From positions 1 through 6,744 of the forward strand of contig JAVBOP010000212.1 of assembly GCA_031550405.1 (NCBI GenBank): 6,744 nt of DNA, in the 5' to 3' direction. The notes under the pieces are model-generated. The model saw nothing but the letters and a program-made list of their open reading frames with translations, had not been told where the DNA came from and did not search any database. Within the stretch, counting starts at the first letter, position 1, and every line of letters begins with the position of its first letter. This DNA comes from JAVBOP01 sp031550405. Its GTDB lineage: Bacteria > Bacteroidota > Ignavibacteria > Kapaibacteriales > UBA2268. Made by a program: the position numbers and the translations under genes. This document shows, piece after piece, positions 1 to 6,516 of the stretch.

Positions 1-12
1 TATTTTTTTCAT
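1..12 (-). CDS. Possible start of a downstream gene, cut by the window edge
   Basis: On the minus strand an ATG lies 13 nt after the leuS stop codon, followed by AAA AAA ATA (Met-Lys-Lys-Ile), and then the window ends. A Met-Lys-Lys start is common for exported or short basic N-termini, and the close spacing would suit a gene cotranscribed with leuS. Four codons cannot identify a product, and in AT-rich DNA an ATG followed by A-runs arises easily by chance. It is listed only so that the reader knows where a next gene could begin. Confidence 0.25.
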
Positions 13-25
13 TTTTTAAAACCTA

Positions 26-2650
26 TTACACTATAAAATTAATCAGCTTATCTTTTACAAAAATCACCTTCTTAATTGCGGCACCATTTATGAATTTTTG
101 TACATTTTCCTCTGCTTTTGCCATATCTTCAAGCTCTGCTTGTGGCGTTTCAGCAGAAGCTGTAATCTTGCCGCGAATTTTGCTATTCACCTGCACAACA
201 AATTCTATCGTGCTTTTCACAATTTTATTTTCATCAAAATCAGGATATTTTTGGAGCAATACCGAATCATTATGCCCTAAAATCTGCCATAATTCCTCGC
301 AAATATGCGGTGCAAACGGCGCCAAACATATCACAAATTTCTCCATCGCCTCGCGTGGACGAATATCAGCTTTCAAAAACTCATTCGTGAAAATCATCAT
401 CTGCGAAATCGCCGTGTTGAAGCTCAAATTTTCTATATCTTCCGCAATTTTTTTAATCGTAAAATGCAGAACATATTCTTGATCAGGCGTCAGCGGAGAA
501 TTATGAATATTTTTTAATAATTCTCCATCTTCCGTTGCAATCATACGCCATACGCGATTCAAAAATCGATTCACGCCTTCTATACCTGTCTTAGACCAAG
601 GTTTTGAGGCTTCGAGTGGACCCAAAAACATCTCAAAAAGACGCAATGAATCAGCTCCAAATTCGGCAATCACATCATCAGGATTAATCACATTTCCGAG
701 AGATTTCGACATTTTTCTGCCGTCTTCTCCCATAATCAAGCCTTGATGGAAGAGTTTTTTAAATGGCTCTTTTGTCGAAACATAGCCATAATCAAACAAA
801 ACTTTGTGCCAAAAACGGGCATAGAGCAAGTGTAAAACGGCATGTTCAGCACCACCAACATATAAATCCACGCCGCCCGGCGCCATCCAATAATTTTCCT
901 TATTCTTTGAGCAGAAAATTTCGTCGTTATTCGGGTCAATATATCGCAAATAATACCAACAAGAGCCGGCCCATTGCGGCATTGTATTGGTTTCAAAACG
1001 TGCTTTTTTGCCTGTTTTTTTGTCGATAAAATTCATCCATTCAGGCACATTTGCGAGCGGAGATTCGCCTGTTCCAGCTGGTTTGTAGTCTTGAACATCG
1101 GGTAAAATTAACGGAAGTTCATTTTCATCAAGGCAGCGTTTTGTGCCATCTTCAAAGAACATTATCGGCATTGGCTCGCCCCAATATCTTTGACGTGAAA
1201 ATAACCAATCTCTTAGTTTAAACTGAATTTTCGCCTTGCCAATACCTTTTTCTTCTATCCAATTATTAATTTTTTTAATCGCATCTGGCGTTGCAAGACC
1301 ATTCAAACTGATTTCGTCATTTGAAGAATTAATCGCAAAACCATCATGAGCAGTATATGCTTCCTCTTCGATGCTCGCTGTATCTCCTTTATTAGTAACA
1401 ACTTGCACGATTGGCAAGTTAAACGCTCTGGCAAATTCATAGTCGCGGGAATCATGAGCAGGAACCGACATAATCGCACCAGTGCCGTAATGAGCAAGCA
1501 CATAATCCGCAATCCAAATCGGAATTTTTTCACCATTAACGGGATTCACCGCATAGCTTCCAGTGAAAACGCCTGTTTTTTCTTTCGCCAATTCCGTACG
1601 TTCTAAATCGCTCTTTAATGAAGAAATTTTAATATATTCTTCGATTTTTGCCTTTTGTTCTGGCGTAACAATTTGCGAAACCAAACTATGTTCTGGTGAT
1701 AATACTACATAAGTTGCTCCAAAAAGTGTATCTGGACGTGTAGTAAAAACTTGAAACGATAATTCATTCCCCTTCATTGAAGGGGTGGCAGACGAAGTCT
1801 GACGGGGTAGTTTATTATTTGTATCACCCTCTACAAGAGGGGAATTTGCAACTTTAAACGTAACTTCTGCACCTTCGCTCTTGCCAATCCAATGCTTTTG
1901 CATCTCCTTAGTCGAATTAGGCCAATCGACCAAATCCAAATCATTCAGCAGCCTTTCTGAATATTCTGTAATTTTCAGCATCCATTGACGCATGGGTTTG
2001 CGCTCAACAGTATAGCCCTTCCCACGCCATTCATCGACCTCTTCGTTCGCCAAAACGGTGCCAAGGTCAGCACACCAGTTTACAGGAATATTTGCTATAT
2101 AAGCTAAACGATATTCATCTTTATAATCTTCAATTTCTTTTTCGGTTTTTAGATGTGCCGGGATTGGTAATTCGTTAATATGGCGTGCTTTTTGTAAGTC
2201 CTTATCAAACCACGAGTTATAAATCATAAGGAACATCCATTGCGTCCATTTATAATATTTCGGCTCGGTCGTATTGACCATGCGAGACCAATCATAATCA
2301 TAACCAATACGATTGAGCTGACCGCTGAAAGTCTTTATATTGCGTTCTGTTGCGACATTTGGATGGATTCCTGTGGTCATGGAATAGCGTTCGGTCGGCA
2401 AACCAAAAGCATCAAAACCCATCGGATGCAGCACATTAAAGCCTTTCATCCGCTTGTAGCGGGAAATTATATCAGTCGCAGTATAGCCCTCAGGATGCCC
2501 GATATGCAAGCCTGCACCGCTCGGATAAGGGAACATATCTAATATATAATACTTGGGCTTAGAAAAATCATCTTCCACTTTATAGATATTTTTTTCACGC
2601 CAGCAGTCTTGCCATTTTTTCTCAATTTCAGTAAAATTATAATTAGCCAT
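26..2650 (-). CDS. leuS: Leucyl-tRNA synthetase with an in-frame palindromic insert
   Basis: Cytoplasmic class I aminoacyl-tRNA synthetase that attaches leucine to tRNA-Leu using ATP and hydrolyses mischarged tRNA. It has 874 residues, usual for bacterial LeuRS. The Rossmann catalytic domain carries HIGH at 49-52 inside YPSGAGLHIGHPEGY, and KMSKS lies at 646-650. The CP1 editing domain (roughly 225-425) has the threonine-rich TTRPDT at 303-308 and VPAHDSRDYEFA, whose D403 matches the conserved editing aspartate. The region after about 690 is the anticodon-binding domain, followed by a small C-terminal domain (VQVNSKIRGK onward). The ATG at 2650 gives a normal N-terminus (YNFTEIEKKWQ) and lies 33 nt after a TAnnTTTG box; there is no Shine-Dalgarno sequence. 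Residues 269-295, just before TTRPDT, are encoded by a palindromic repeat element (1766-1845) and have no counterpart in the LeuRS sequences I know. All catalytic and editing motifs remain, so the enzyme should be active. The gene is visibly less AT-rich than its neighbours. Confidence 0.98.
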   Translation of the reverse strand: MANYNFTEIEKKWQDCWREKNIYKVEDDFSKPKYYILDMFPYPSGAGLHIGHPEGYTATDIISRYKRMKGFNVLHPMGFDAFGLPTERYSMTTGIHPNVATERNIKTFSGQLNRIGYDYDWSRMVNTTEPKYYKWTQWMFLMIYNSWFDKDLQKARHINELPIPAHLKTEKEIEDYKDEYRLAYIANIPVNWCADLGTVLANEEVDEWRGKGYTVERKPMRQWMLKITEYSERLLNDLDLVDWPNSTKEMQKHWIGKSEGAEVTFKVANSPLVEGDTNNKLPRQTSSATPSMKGNELSFQVFTTRPDTLFGATYVVLSPEHSLVSQIVTPEQKAKIEEYIKISSLKSDLERTELAKEKTGVFTGSYAVNPVNGEKIPIWIADYVLAHYGTGAIMSVPAHDSRDYEFARAFNLPIVQVVTNKGDTASIEEEAYTAHDGFAINSSNDEISLNGLATPDAIKKINNWIEEKGIGKAKIQFKLRDWLFSRQRYWGEPMPIMFFEDGTKRCLDENELPLILPDVQDYKPAGTGESPLANVPEWMNFIDKKTGKKARFETNTMPQWAGSCWYYLRYIDPNNDEIFCSKNKENYWMAPGGVDLYVGGAEHAVLHLLYARFWHKVLFDYGYVSTKEPFKKLFHQGLIMGEDGRKMSKSLGNVINPDDVIAEFGADSLRLFEMFLGPLEASKPWSKTGIEGVNRFLNRVWRMIATEDGELLKNIHNSPLTPDQEYVLHFTIKKIAEDIENLSFNTAISQMMIFTNEFLKADIRPREAMEKFVICLAPFAPHICEELWQILGHNDSVLLQKYPDFDENKIVKSTIEFVVQVNSKIRGKITASAETPQAELEDMAKAEENVQKFINGAAIKKVIFVKDKLINFIV
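1766..1845. repeat. Palindromic repeat element inserted in frame in leuS
   Basis: This 80-bp segment starts with ATTCCCCT (1766-1773) and ends with its reverse complement AGGGGAAT (1838-1845). Inside it are three further inverted repeats: CCCCTTCA-T-TGAAGGGG (1769-1785), CAGAC-GAA-GTCTG (1789-1801) and CCCTCT-ACA-AGAGGG (1827-1841). It is richer in G and C runs than the surrounding leuS. In the leuS frame it is fully open and encodes a hydrophilic stretch rich in Ser, Thr, Pro, Asn and Lys, between KVA and ELSFQVFTTRPDT. Its build resembles a small non-autonomous palindromic element (REP/RPE-like). No target-site duplication is clear, because the flanking AAT is shared with the repeat ends. 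The palindromes are read directly from the bases; mobility is inferred. Confidence 0.85.
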
Positions 2651-2683
2651 AATTTGTCATATTTTAAAGTTATTAATAAGCTA

Positions 2684-2691
2684 CAAATATA
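2684..2691 (-). promoter_or_regulatory. -7 box for leuS (Bacteroidota type)
   Basis: On the minus strand the bases read TATATTTG, an exact TAnnTTTG match to the Bacteroidota -7 consensus, ending 33 nt before the leuS ATG. That would give a leader of roughly 25-30 nt. I see no clear TTG at the -33 distance; that position instead falls at the 6-bp inverted repeat at 2712-2727. Confidence 0.5.
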
Positions 2692-2711
2692 GTTAATAAT
2701 CATAAATTAAT

Positions 2712-2727
2712 ATTCGTAAGCACGAAT
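2712..2727. repeat. Small inverted repeat upstream of leuS -7 box
   Basis: ATTCGT-AAGC-ACGAAT forms a perfect 6-bp inverted repeat with a 4-nt spacer. It lies about 20 nt upstream of the leuS -7 box, where a -33 element would sit, so it could be an operator or activator site. It is short, and no regulator gene is present in the window to link it to. Confidence 0.3.
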
Positions 2728-2779
2728 GAAAGTAAAAAAAAATTGAAATAAATTATCCGCCCAAAATTTACGCTGTTGA

Positions 2780-2809
2780 TTGTTTATTGTCGTGTTTTTG
2801 CTATATTTG
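2780..2809 (+). promoter_or_regulatory. Promoter for the LRR-coaE pair
   Basis: TTG at 2780-2782, a 19-nt spacer and TATATTTG at 2802-2809 fit the Bacteroidota -33/-7 promoter form (TTG, about 19-21 nt, TAnnTTTG). Transcription would start near 2815 and leave a leader of about 70 nt before the ATG at 2888, longer than the other leaders in this window. The remainder of the 2651-2887 spacer holds the divergent leuS promoter and no gene. Confidence 0.6.
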
Positions 2810-2887
2810 CTATGATTTGTGGAAATGAATTGGAGGAGAATGCGATAATTTTACTGAAATATTAATATTTTTTTTATTGACTTAAAT

Positions 2888-4315
2888 ATGTTTTTTCACT
2901 TCAGATTGATTACGGTTTTATTGCTTGGGCTTTTAGTTTCTGTGGCTCAAGCAGAAGAATTATTTTTTTCTATAGAATATAACTATAATCACAATTCGAT
3001 ACATACACCTGATGATGATTATTTTGTGCAATTCGCCCAAAATAACACAGTTAAGCCTATACCTATTAACAGGGCGCAACAGCCCAAATCTATAAATGAA
3101 ATTTTAAAAAATGCTGATAAAATACAAAAATTGTCATTGGCAAATAAAAATATTTCTATTATTCCAATAGATGTTATTGAAATGACAAATTTGGTATTCT
3201 TGGATTTAAGCAATAATAATATCAGTGAGTTACCTCAGGAGATAGGTAGATTGGTTAATTTAAGGGAAATTAAATTAAATAACAATAAGTTTACCGAATT
3301 TCCTGCCGAATTATTAACGCTGAAAAATCTGGAATACATTGATATTGCAGGAAATAAAATTTCTAAGATAGATGAAAATATTGGCGCATTGGAAAAATTA
3401 AAAAAAATTAATTTTTCTAACAATGCTATTTCCGGTCGGATTGGCGGATTTGGAGGTTTGCGGTATTTGCAGGAATTGGATTTGTCTTCAAATAAAATTT
3501 CCTATTTTGATTTTAATATTCCTTCTAAATACATTTCGTATATTAACCTTAGCAAAAATAAAATTGCAATTATTTCAGGTGAAATTGAAAAATTAAAAAG
3601 TTTAAAAAAACTTTCTATTGCAGATAATAATATTTTAGAGTTGCCGAAAGAAATCGGCGCTTTGCAATCTTTGATCTCCCTTGATTTAAGTTCGAACCAT
3701 ATAACATACTTAAATGATGAAATATGCAAACTTTATTCACTTTCTGAATTGAATATAAGCGATAATAAAATAAAGGAATTACCGGAAAAAATTAAATTTT
3801 TGGTAAATCTATCATCTTTGAGCATTGCCCATTCGCAAACGAGAAATTTGCCAAAATATATATTTGAAATGGCAAACCTCCGCTATCTTGATATAAGTGG
3901 CAATCATTTAAATAACTTACCTGTTGCAATTGAGAATTTGAAAAATCTGGTGGAATTTGATTTGTCATATAATGATTTCACTGCAATTCCACAAAGTATT
4001 TTCAATCTAACTAACCTAAAATACTTGAACTTATCTAATAATTTTATTTCCAGTTTGCCTGTTGAAATAAAATATTTAAAAAATATTACGACGCTGAATT
4101 TGAATAATAACGACATTGCCATAATTCCTGATGAGATAACAGAACTTTATAATTGCAAAGTTATTTTGCTTGCAAATAACAGACTTAAGGCGATTCCACG
4201 GTCAATATCAAGACTGAATAATTTGAGGATGTTCGATTTGAAAGAAAATCCTATTCCTAAAACTGAGAAGGAAAAAGCTATTAAAACATTTTCAAAAGTA
4301 AGGTTTTTGTTTTAA
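2888..4315 (+). CDS. Secreted leucine-rich-repeat protein
   Basis: A 475-residue protein. Residues 1-22 form a clear signal peptide: a short basic start, a hydrophobic core (LITVLLLGLLVSVA) and an AQA cleavage site before E23, so it should leave the cytoplasm. After a low-complexity linker (about 23-75), residues 79-455 are 17 leucine-rich repeats of the pattern LxxLxLSxNxIxxLP. Repeat starts fall at 79, 102, 125, 148, 171, 194, 216, 239, 262, 285, 308, 331, 354, 377, 400, 423 and 446, an exact 23-residue period except for one 22-residue repeat (194-215). Repeat 5 has GRIGGFGG instead of the LPxxI part, and the repeat at 308 lacks the usual Asn (AHSQT). The end (NPIPKTEKEKAIKTF) looks like an LRR cap. 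No membrane anchor, enzyme domain or type IX secretion tail is visible. LRR domains bind proteins, but the partner here is unknown. The gene is AT-rich and ends one base before coaE. Confidence 0.9.
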   Translation: MFFHFRLITVLLLGLLVSVAQAEELFFSIEYNYNHNSIHTPDDDYFVQFAQNNTVKPIPINRAQQPKSINEILKNADKIQKLSLANKNISIIPIDVIEMTNLVFLDLSNNNISELPQEIGRLVNLREIKLNNNKFTEFPAELLTLKNLEYIDIAGNKISKIDENIGALEKLKKINFSNNAISGRIGGFGGLRYLQELDLSSNKISYFDFNIPSKYISYINLSKNKIAIISGEIEKLKSLKKLSIADNNILELPKEIGALQSLISLDLSSNHITYLNDEICKLYSLSELNISDNKIKELPEKIKFLVNLSSLSIAHSQTRNLPKYIFEMANLRYLDISGNHLNNLPVAIENLKNLVEFDLSYNDFTAIPQSIFNLTNLKYLNLSNNFISSLPVEIKYLKNITTLNLNNNDIAIIPDEITELYNCKVILLANNRLKAIPRSISRLNNLRMFDLKENPIPKTEKEKAIKTFSKVRFLF

Positions 4316-4316
4316 A

Positions 4317-4934
4317 ATGGATAGACGAATAACGCTTGTAGGAATCACTGGAGGTATAGGAGCCGGCAAAACTGCTGTGAGTCAACACCTTATTCATCAA
4401 GGATTTACAGTTATCAATGCCGATGATTTAGCAAAAAACATTATAGCAAATGACGAAAATATTAAACAAAATTTAATAAAAGAATTTGGAAAAAAATCAT
4501 ATACCAATGGAAAATATAATGCCGAATATATCGCAGATATAGTTTTCGATGGCGAAAATTCTCCTGCAAGTTTGGAAAAGCTGAATCAATTAGTGCATCC
4601 TGCTGTAATTCAAAAAATTATGGATTGTATTGAAAATTTGGAAAATCAAAAAATAAAATTAATTTTCATTGAAATCGCATTGCTTTTTGAAATGAATCTT
4701 GAGCGCGGATTTGATTACATTATTACGGTGTGTGCGAAGGATGATATTCGCTATAAACGCCTGATGGAGCGGAGTGCTTTCCTGAATAAAAATCGCATTA
4801 CTAATATTATGAAATCTCAAATTTCGCAAGAAGAAAAAATAAAAAATTCTGATTTTATTATTGATAACAACAAAAATATCAACGACTTACATAAAGCAAT
4901 AGATTTTCTAATTCCAATAATAGAAAAATTATAA
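4317..4934 (+). CDS. coaE: Dephospho-CoA kinase
   Basis: Catalyses the last step of coenzyme A synthesis, ATP-dependent phosphorylation of the 3'-hydroxyl of dephospho-CoA, in the cytoplasm. At 205 residues it has the usual family length. The N-terminal P-loop GGIGAGKT (12-19) binds ATP. INADDLAK (33-40) matches the family VIDAD motif: the second Asp is kept as D36, while the first is N34, a position that I believe varies in the family. The motifs LNQLVHPAV, EIALLFE and RLMER follow, and then QISQEEKIKNSDFIIDNN, which matches the lid and C-terminal signature. The ATG lies one base after the stop of the LRR gene and there is no ribosome-binding site between them, so translation is probably coupled and the gene is likely read from the promoter at 2780-2809. 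A terminator-like signal follows at 4962-4985. Confidence 0.95.
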   Translation: MDRRITLVGITGGIGAGKTAVSQHLIHQGFTVINADDLAKNIIANDENIKQNLIKEFGKKSYTNGKYNAEYIADIVFDGENSPASLEKLNQLVHPAVIQKIMDCIENLENQKIKLIFIEIALLFEMNLERGFDYIITVCAKDDIRYKRLMERSAFLNKNRITNIMKSQISQEEKIKNSDFIIDNNKNINDLHKAIDFLIPIIEKL

Positions 4935-4944
4935 TGATGATATA

Positions 4945-5079
4945 TTGAGAGTGTTACCTTTAGATATATTTCTATCTTTTTTTTTATTTTTCACAGATTA
5001 AGGCATGAGGAATATCAAGCGTTTGCAATGTTGAAAAATTTTCAAATAAAAAATGTTTATCTTTAGCTAATACTCTCAA
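4945..5079. repeat. Long-range inverted repeat in the coaE-rsmD spacer
   Basis: TTGAGAGTGTTA (4945-4956) faces TAATACTCTCAA (5068-5079). The 12-nt arms are complementary except for one position that is a G-U pair in RNA; allowing one C-C mismatch extends them by two more pairs (CT with AG). The arms enclose about 110 nt, including a 15-nt palindrome TTGAAAA-A-TTTTCAA (5031-5045). It could be the ends of a 135-bp non-autonomous element, a structured transcript end, or chance. No target-site duplication is visible. Confidence 0.4.
4962..4985 (+). terminator. Weak hairpin plus T-run after coaE
   Basis: AGATA (4962-4966) and TATCT (4973-4977) can pair as a 5-bp stem with a 6-nt loop, running straight into nine T residues (4977-4985). 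The form and place, 28 nt after the coaE stop in a convergent spacer, suit an intrinsic terminator. The stem is AT-rich and weak, so efficiency is doubtful. Confidence 0.4.
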
Positions 5080-5100
5080 ACATAGCGCGGATTTATTAAC
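4984..5100 (-). pseudogene. Possible 3' remnant of a decayed gene
   Basis: Directly after rsmD on the same strand, 38 codons are open from 5100 to a TAA at 4984-4986, but the frame has no ATG; the only plausible start is a TTG at 5079. The translation includes LRVLAKDKHFLFENFSTLQ followed by TLDIPHALICEK and reads more like protein than the other frames. AKDKHF followed by a xLDIPxAxI phrase faintly recalls the C-terminal part of PIN-domain toxins (DKHF...FPKVxVI), but the match is too weak to name a family. One inverted-repeat arm (5068-5079) lies inside it and the other beyond its stop. A chance open frame is a real alternative. Confidence 0.2.
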
Positions 5101-5102
5101 TT

Positions 5103-5681
5103 TTATTCATAATTTTTCTCTTTAATTAACAGAGTTACTTTGGCAGCACCGAATTGGCGTTCGGTAAATAATATAAAATTGTTTGGCAGCAAAATTTGAG
5201 TAAAAATCGCACTTTCGGCGACGATAATTCCGCCATCGGCAAGGATATTTTTCTCGGAAATACGGCAAATAATGTCATTGACTATGCCAGTATTATAAGG
5301 CGGATCCACGAAAATAATCTCCAATTGCTTCGATGGCGAAATCGTTTTGGCATAATGATTAACGAACTGTGTAGCATCCAGTCGATGCAAATCGAAAGAC
5401 GCATTATCGACGTTTATTGTAGATAAATTATTCTTTATATAATCAAGAGATTTTTGATTTTTATCGATAAAATGCACTTTTTTCGCACCGCGGCTCAGCG
5501 CTTCAATTCCCAACATTCCGGCTCCAGCACAAATATCTGCAACAGTTTTTCCCTCAAATTGCATACGGTTGCTCAAAATATTGAAAATGGTTTCCCGCAC
5601 CGCCTCCTGCGTTGGTCGTATTCCTGTTGGCAATTTGGCGATAAAATTCCGTCCCTTGTATTTTCCTGAAATTATTCTCAT
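5103..5681 (-). CDS. rsmD: 16S rRNA (guanine966-N2)-methyltransferase
   Basis: Uses S-adenosylmethionine to methylate N2 of a guanine in 16S rRNA (G966 in E. coli numbering) during small-subunit assembly. It has 192 residues, the usual family length. The start MRIISGKYKGR and the RPTQEAVRETIFNIL segment (22-36) are family signatures. Motif I, for SAM binding, is DICAGAGMLGIEALSRGA (49-66), with CAGAG where many members have FAGSG. FID at 71-73 is the acidic end of the next strand. The catalytic motif IV DPPY lies at 126-129. The ATG at 5681 gives the standard N-terminus. It is convergent with coaE and divergent from the phosphatase-like gene, 74 nt away. A TAnnTTTG box on its strand ends 18 nt before the start. 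Confidence 0.95.
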   Translation of the reverse strand: MRIISGKYKGRNFIAKLPTGIRPTQEAVRETIFNILSNRMQFEGKTVADICAGAGMLGIEALSRGAKKVHFIDKNQKSLDYIKNNLSTINVDNASFDLHRLDATQFVNHYAKTISPSKQLEIIFVDPPYNTGIVNDIICRISEKNILADGGIIVAESAIFTQILLPNNFILFTERQFGAAKVTLLIKEKNYE

Positions 5682-5699
5682 TTTTCACTATAAAAACTT

Positions 5700-5707
5700 C
5701 AAAAGTA
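5700..5707 (-). promoter_or_regulatory. Candidate -7 box for rsmD
   Basis: On the minus strand the bases read TACTTTTG, matching TAnnTTTG, 18 nt before the rsmD ATG. No TTG is found at the expected upstream distance, so this rests on one short box in AT-rich DNA. If correct, the leader is only about 12 nt. Confidence 0.35.
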
Positions 5708-5720
5708 ATAAAAAAATATG

Positions 5721-5728
5721 TAATTTTG
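5721..5728 (+). promoter_or_regulatory. Candidate -7 box for the phosphatase-like gene
   Basis: TAATTTTG matches TAnnTTTG and ends 27 nt before the ATG at 5756, the same distance as for the gene starting at 6680. A TTG at the -33 distance is missing. With the box at 5700-5707 it would make a compact, face-away promoter pair in a 74-nt spacer. Confidence 0.45.
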
Positions 5729-5755
5729 TATCATTGTCAAAATATTGGATGAAAA

Positions 5756-6496
5756 ATGAAAAAAAATTCATTATTCCTGTTTGTATTAATACTTCTTAAT
5801 ATAAATCCTCTAAAATCAGAATATCACTTAAGCAGCAATAAATTCAATACATTATCTGAAAAAATTGAGTTTTACAAAAATTTATTTAAAGTGAATTGTC
5901 TTAATGAAAAAATTACGGATAATTTCGGCAATGGCTTTCCCGAGCTTTACGGTACGCGCAATATGAAGCCAATTTTGCATGGAATTGCCTATCGCGGCGG
6001 CGCAAATAATTTCTATCACAAGACAAATAAACGGAATAATCATAATCCGCTGCCGCCAGACGGTTTACAGAATTTGTGTGAAAGCGGTTTTTCAACTGCG
6101 ATATATTTATATGGTAAAAATTTTTCAACTGCTGATAAAGCTATAACTTGCGGCAATGACACGTTGCTTTACATACAAAATTCAGGAATGAGTAAAATTA
6201 CGCAGAAAGAAATCATGCAGATGGTATATGACAGGATAAATAATCCTAGTCTTGGTCCAATTTATTTGCATTGCTGGAATGGCTGGCATCAATCTGGCTA
6301 TATTGCCTCAATAATTTTGATGCAATATTGTAATTTTACCAATGCCGAGGCTCGTAAGTACTGGGAAATGAATACAGATGGAGCATATAAAAAATTTGAA
6401 AATGTAAAAAAAATGATTGCCAATTTTGAACCTTTTTCCGATTTTAAAATTTCCGAAACAACACAAAGCCAAATCTGTCCCTGTCTTACCAAATAA
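5756..6496 (+). CDS. Exported dual-specificity-phosphatase-like protein lacking the P-loop Arg
   Basis: A 246-residue protein with a signal-peptide-like start (basic MKKNS, hydrophobic LFLFVLILLNI, likely cleavage near S21), so it is probably periplasmic or secreted. Two segments recall the bacterial dual-specificity phosphatase fold. AYRGG (78-82), followed by LPPDGLQNLCESGFSTAIYL (99-118), resembles the 'yRSgQ...gl..L...GiktVinLr' opening of such enzymes. IYLHCWNGWHQSG (169-181) sits where the HCxxGxxRTG P-loop is expected. Cys173 is present, but position +6, normally the phosphate-binding Arg, is Gln179, so ordinary phosphatase activity is doubtful. The residues around the loop (two Trp, SG, then YIASIILMQYCNF and the later YWEMNTDG) look well formed rather than decayed. 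A CPC sits near the C-terminus (241-243). The ATG at 5756 is preferred over the out-of-frame ATG at 5749, whose frame closes after 16 codons. Substrate and partners are unknown. Confidence 0.75.
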   Translation: MKKNSLFLFVLILLNINPLKSEYHLSSNKFNTLSEKIEFYKNLFKVNCLNEKITDNFGNGFPELYGTRNMKPILHGIAYRGGANNFYHKTNKRNNHNPLPPDGLQNLCESGFSTAIYLYGKNFSTADKAITCGNDTLLYIQNSGMSKITQKEIMQMVYDRINNPSLGPIYLHCWNGWHQSGYIASIILMQYCNFTNAEARKYWEMNTDGAYKKFENVKKMIANFEPFSDFKISETTQSQICPCLTK

Positions 6497-6516
6497 AAGA
6501 GCTATACAAGGAAAAT

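Noticed and set aside
1346..1606. Open frames of 60-100 codons on the strand opposite leuS
   Set aside because: They lie wholly inside a well-supported leuS, show no recognisable domain or start context, and reflect reverse-strand openness of the coding sequence.
2651..2700. T-box or other amino-acid-sensing leader upstream of leuS
   Set aside because: The likely -7 box is only 33 nt from the start codon, leaving no room for a T-box, and no T-box sequence is visible.
2831..2848. GGAGGAG followed by ATG CGA TAA in the LRR leader, resembling a Shine-Dalgarno sequence with a two-codon leader peptide
   Set aside because: The purine run is only one base from the ATG, too close for normal initiation, and the frame is two codons long. 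Genes in this window otherwise do without Shine-Dalgarno sequences.
2857..2875. Palindrome AAATATTAATATTT followed by a T-run, like a terminator or attenuator before the LRR gene
   Set aside because: The arms are made only of A and T and would form a very unstable hairpin. Such strings are expected by chance in this AT-rich leader.
4200..4315. Type IX secretion sorting domain or membrane anchor at the LRR protein C-terminus
   Set aside because: The C-terminus ends directly after the LRR cap-like segment. There is no beta-rich sorting tail, hydrophobic segment or wall-sorting motif.
4420..4440. Asn instead of the first Asp in the CoaE VIDAD motif as a sign of inactivation
   Set aside because: As far as I know this first position varies among CoaE proteins, while the second Asp (D36), the P-loop and the other motifs are intact.
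5749..5799. Alternative ATG at 5749 upstream of the phosphatase-like gene
   Set aside because: It is in a different frame and closes after 16 codons, whereas the ATG at 5756 gives a clear signal peptide and the full-length protein.
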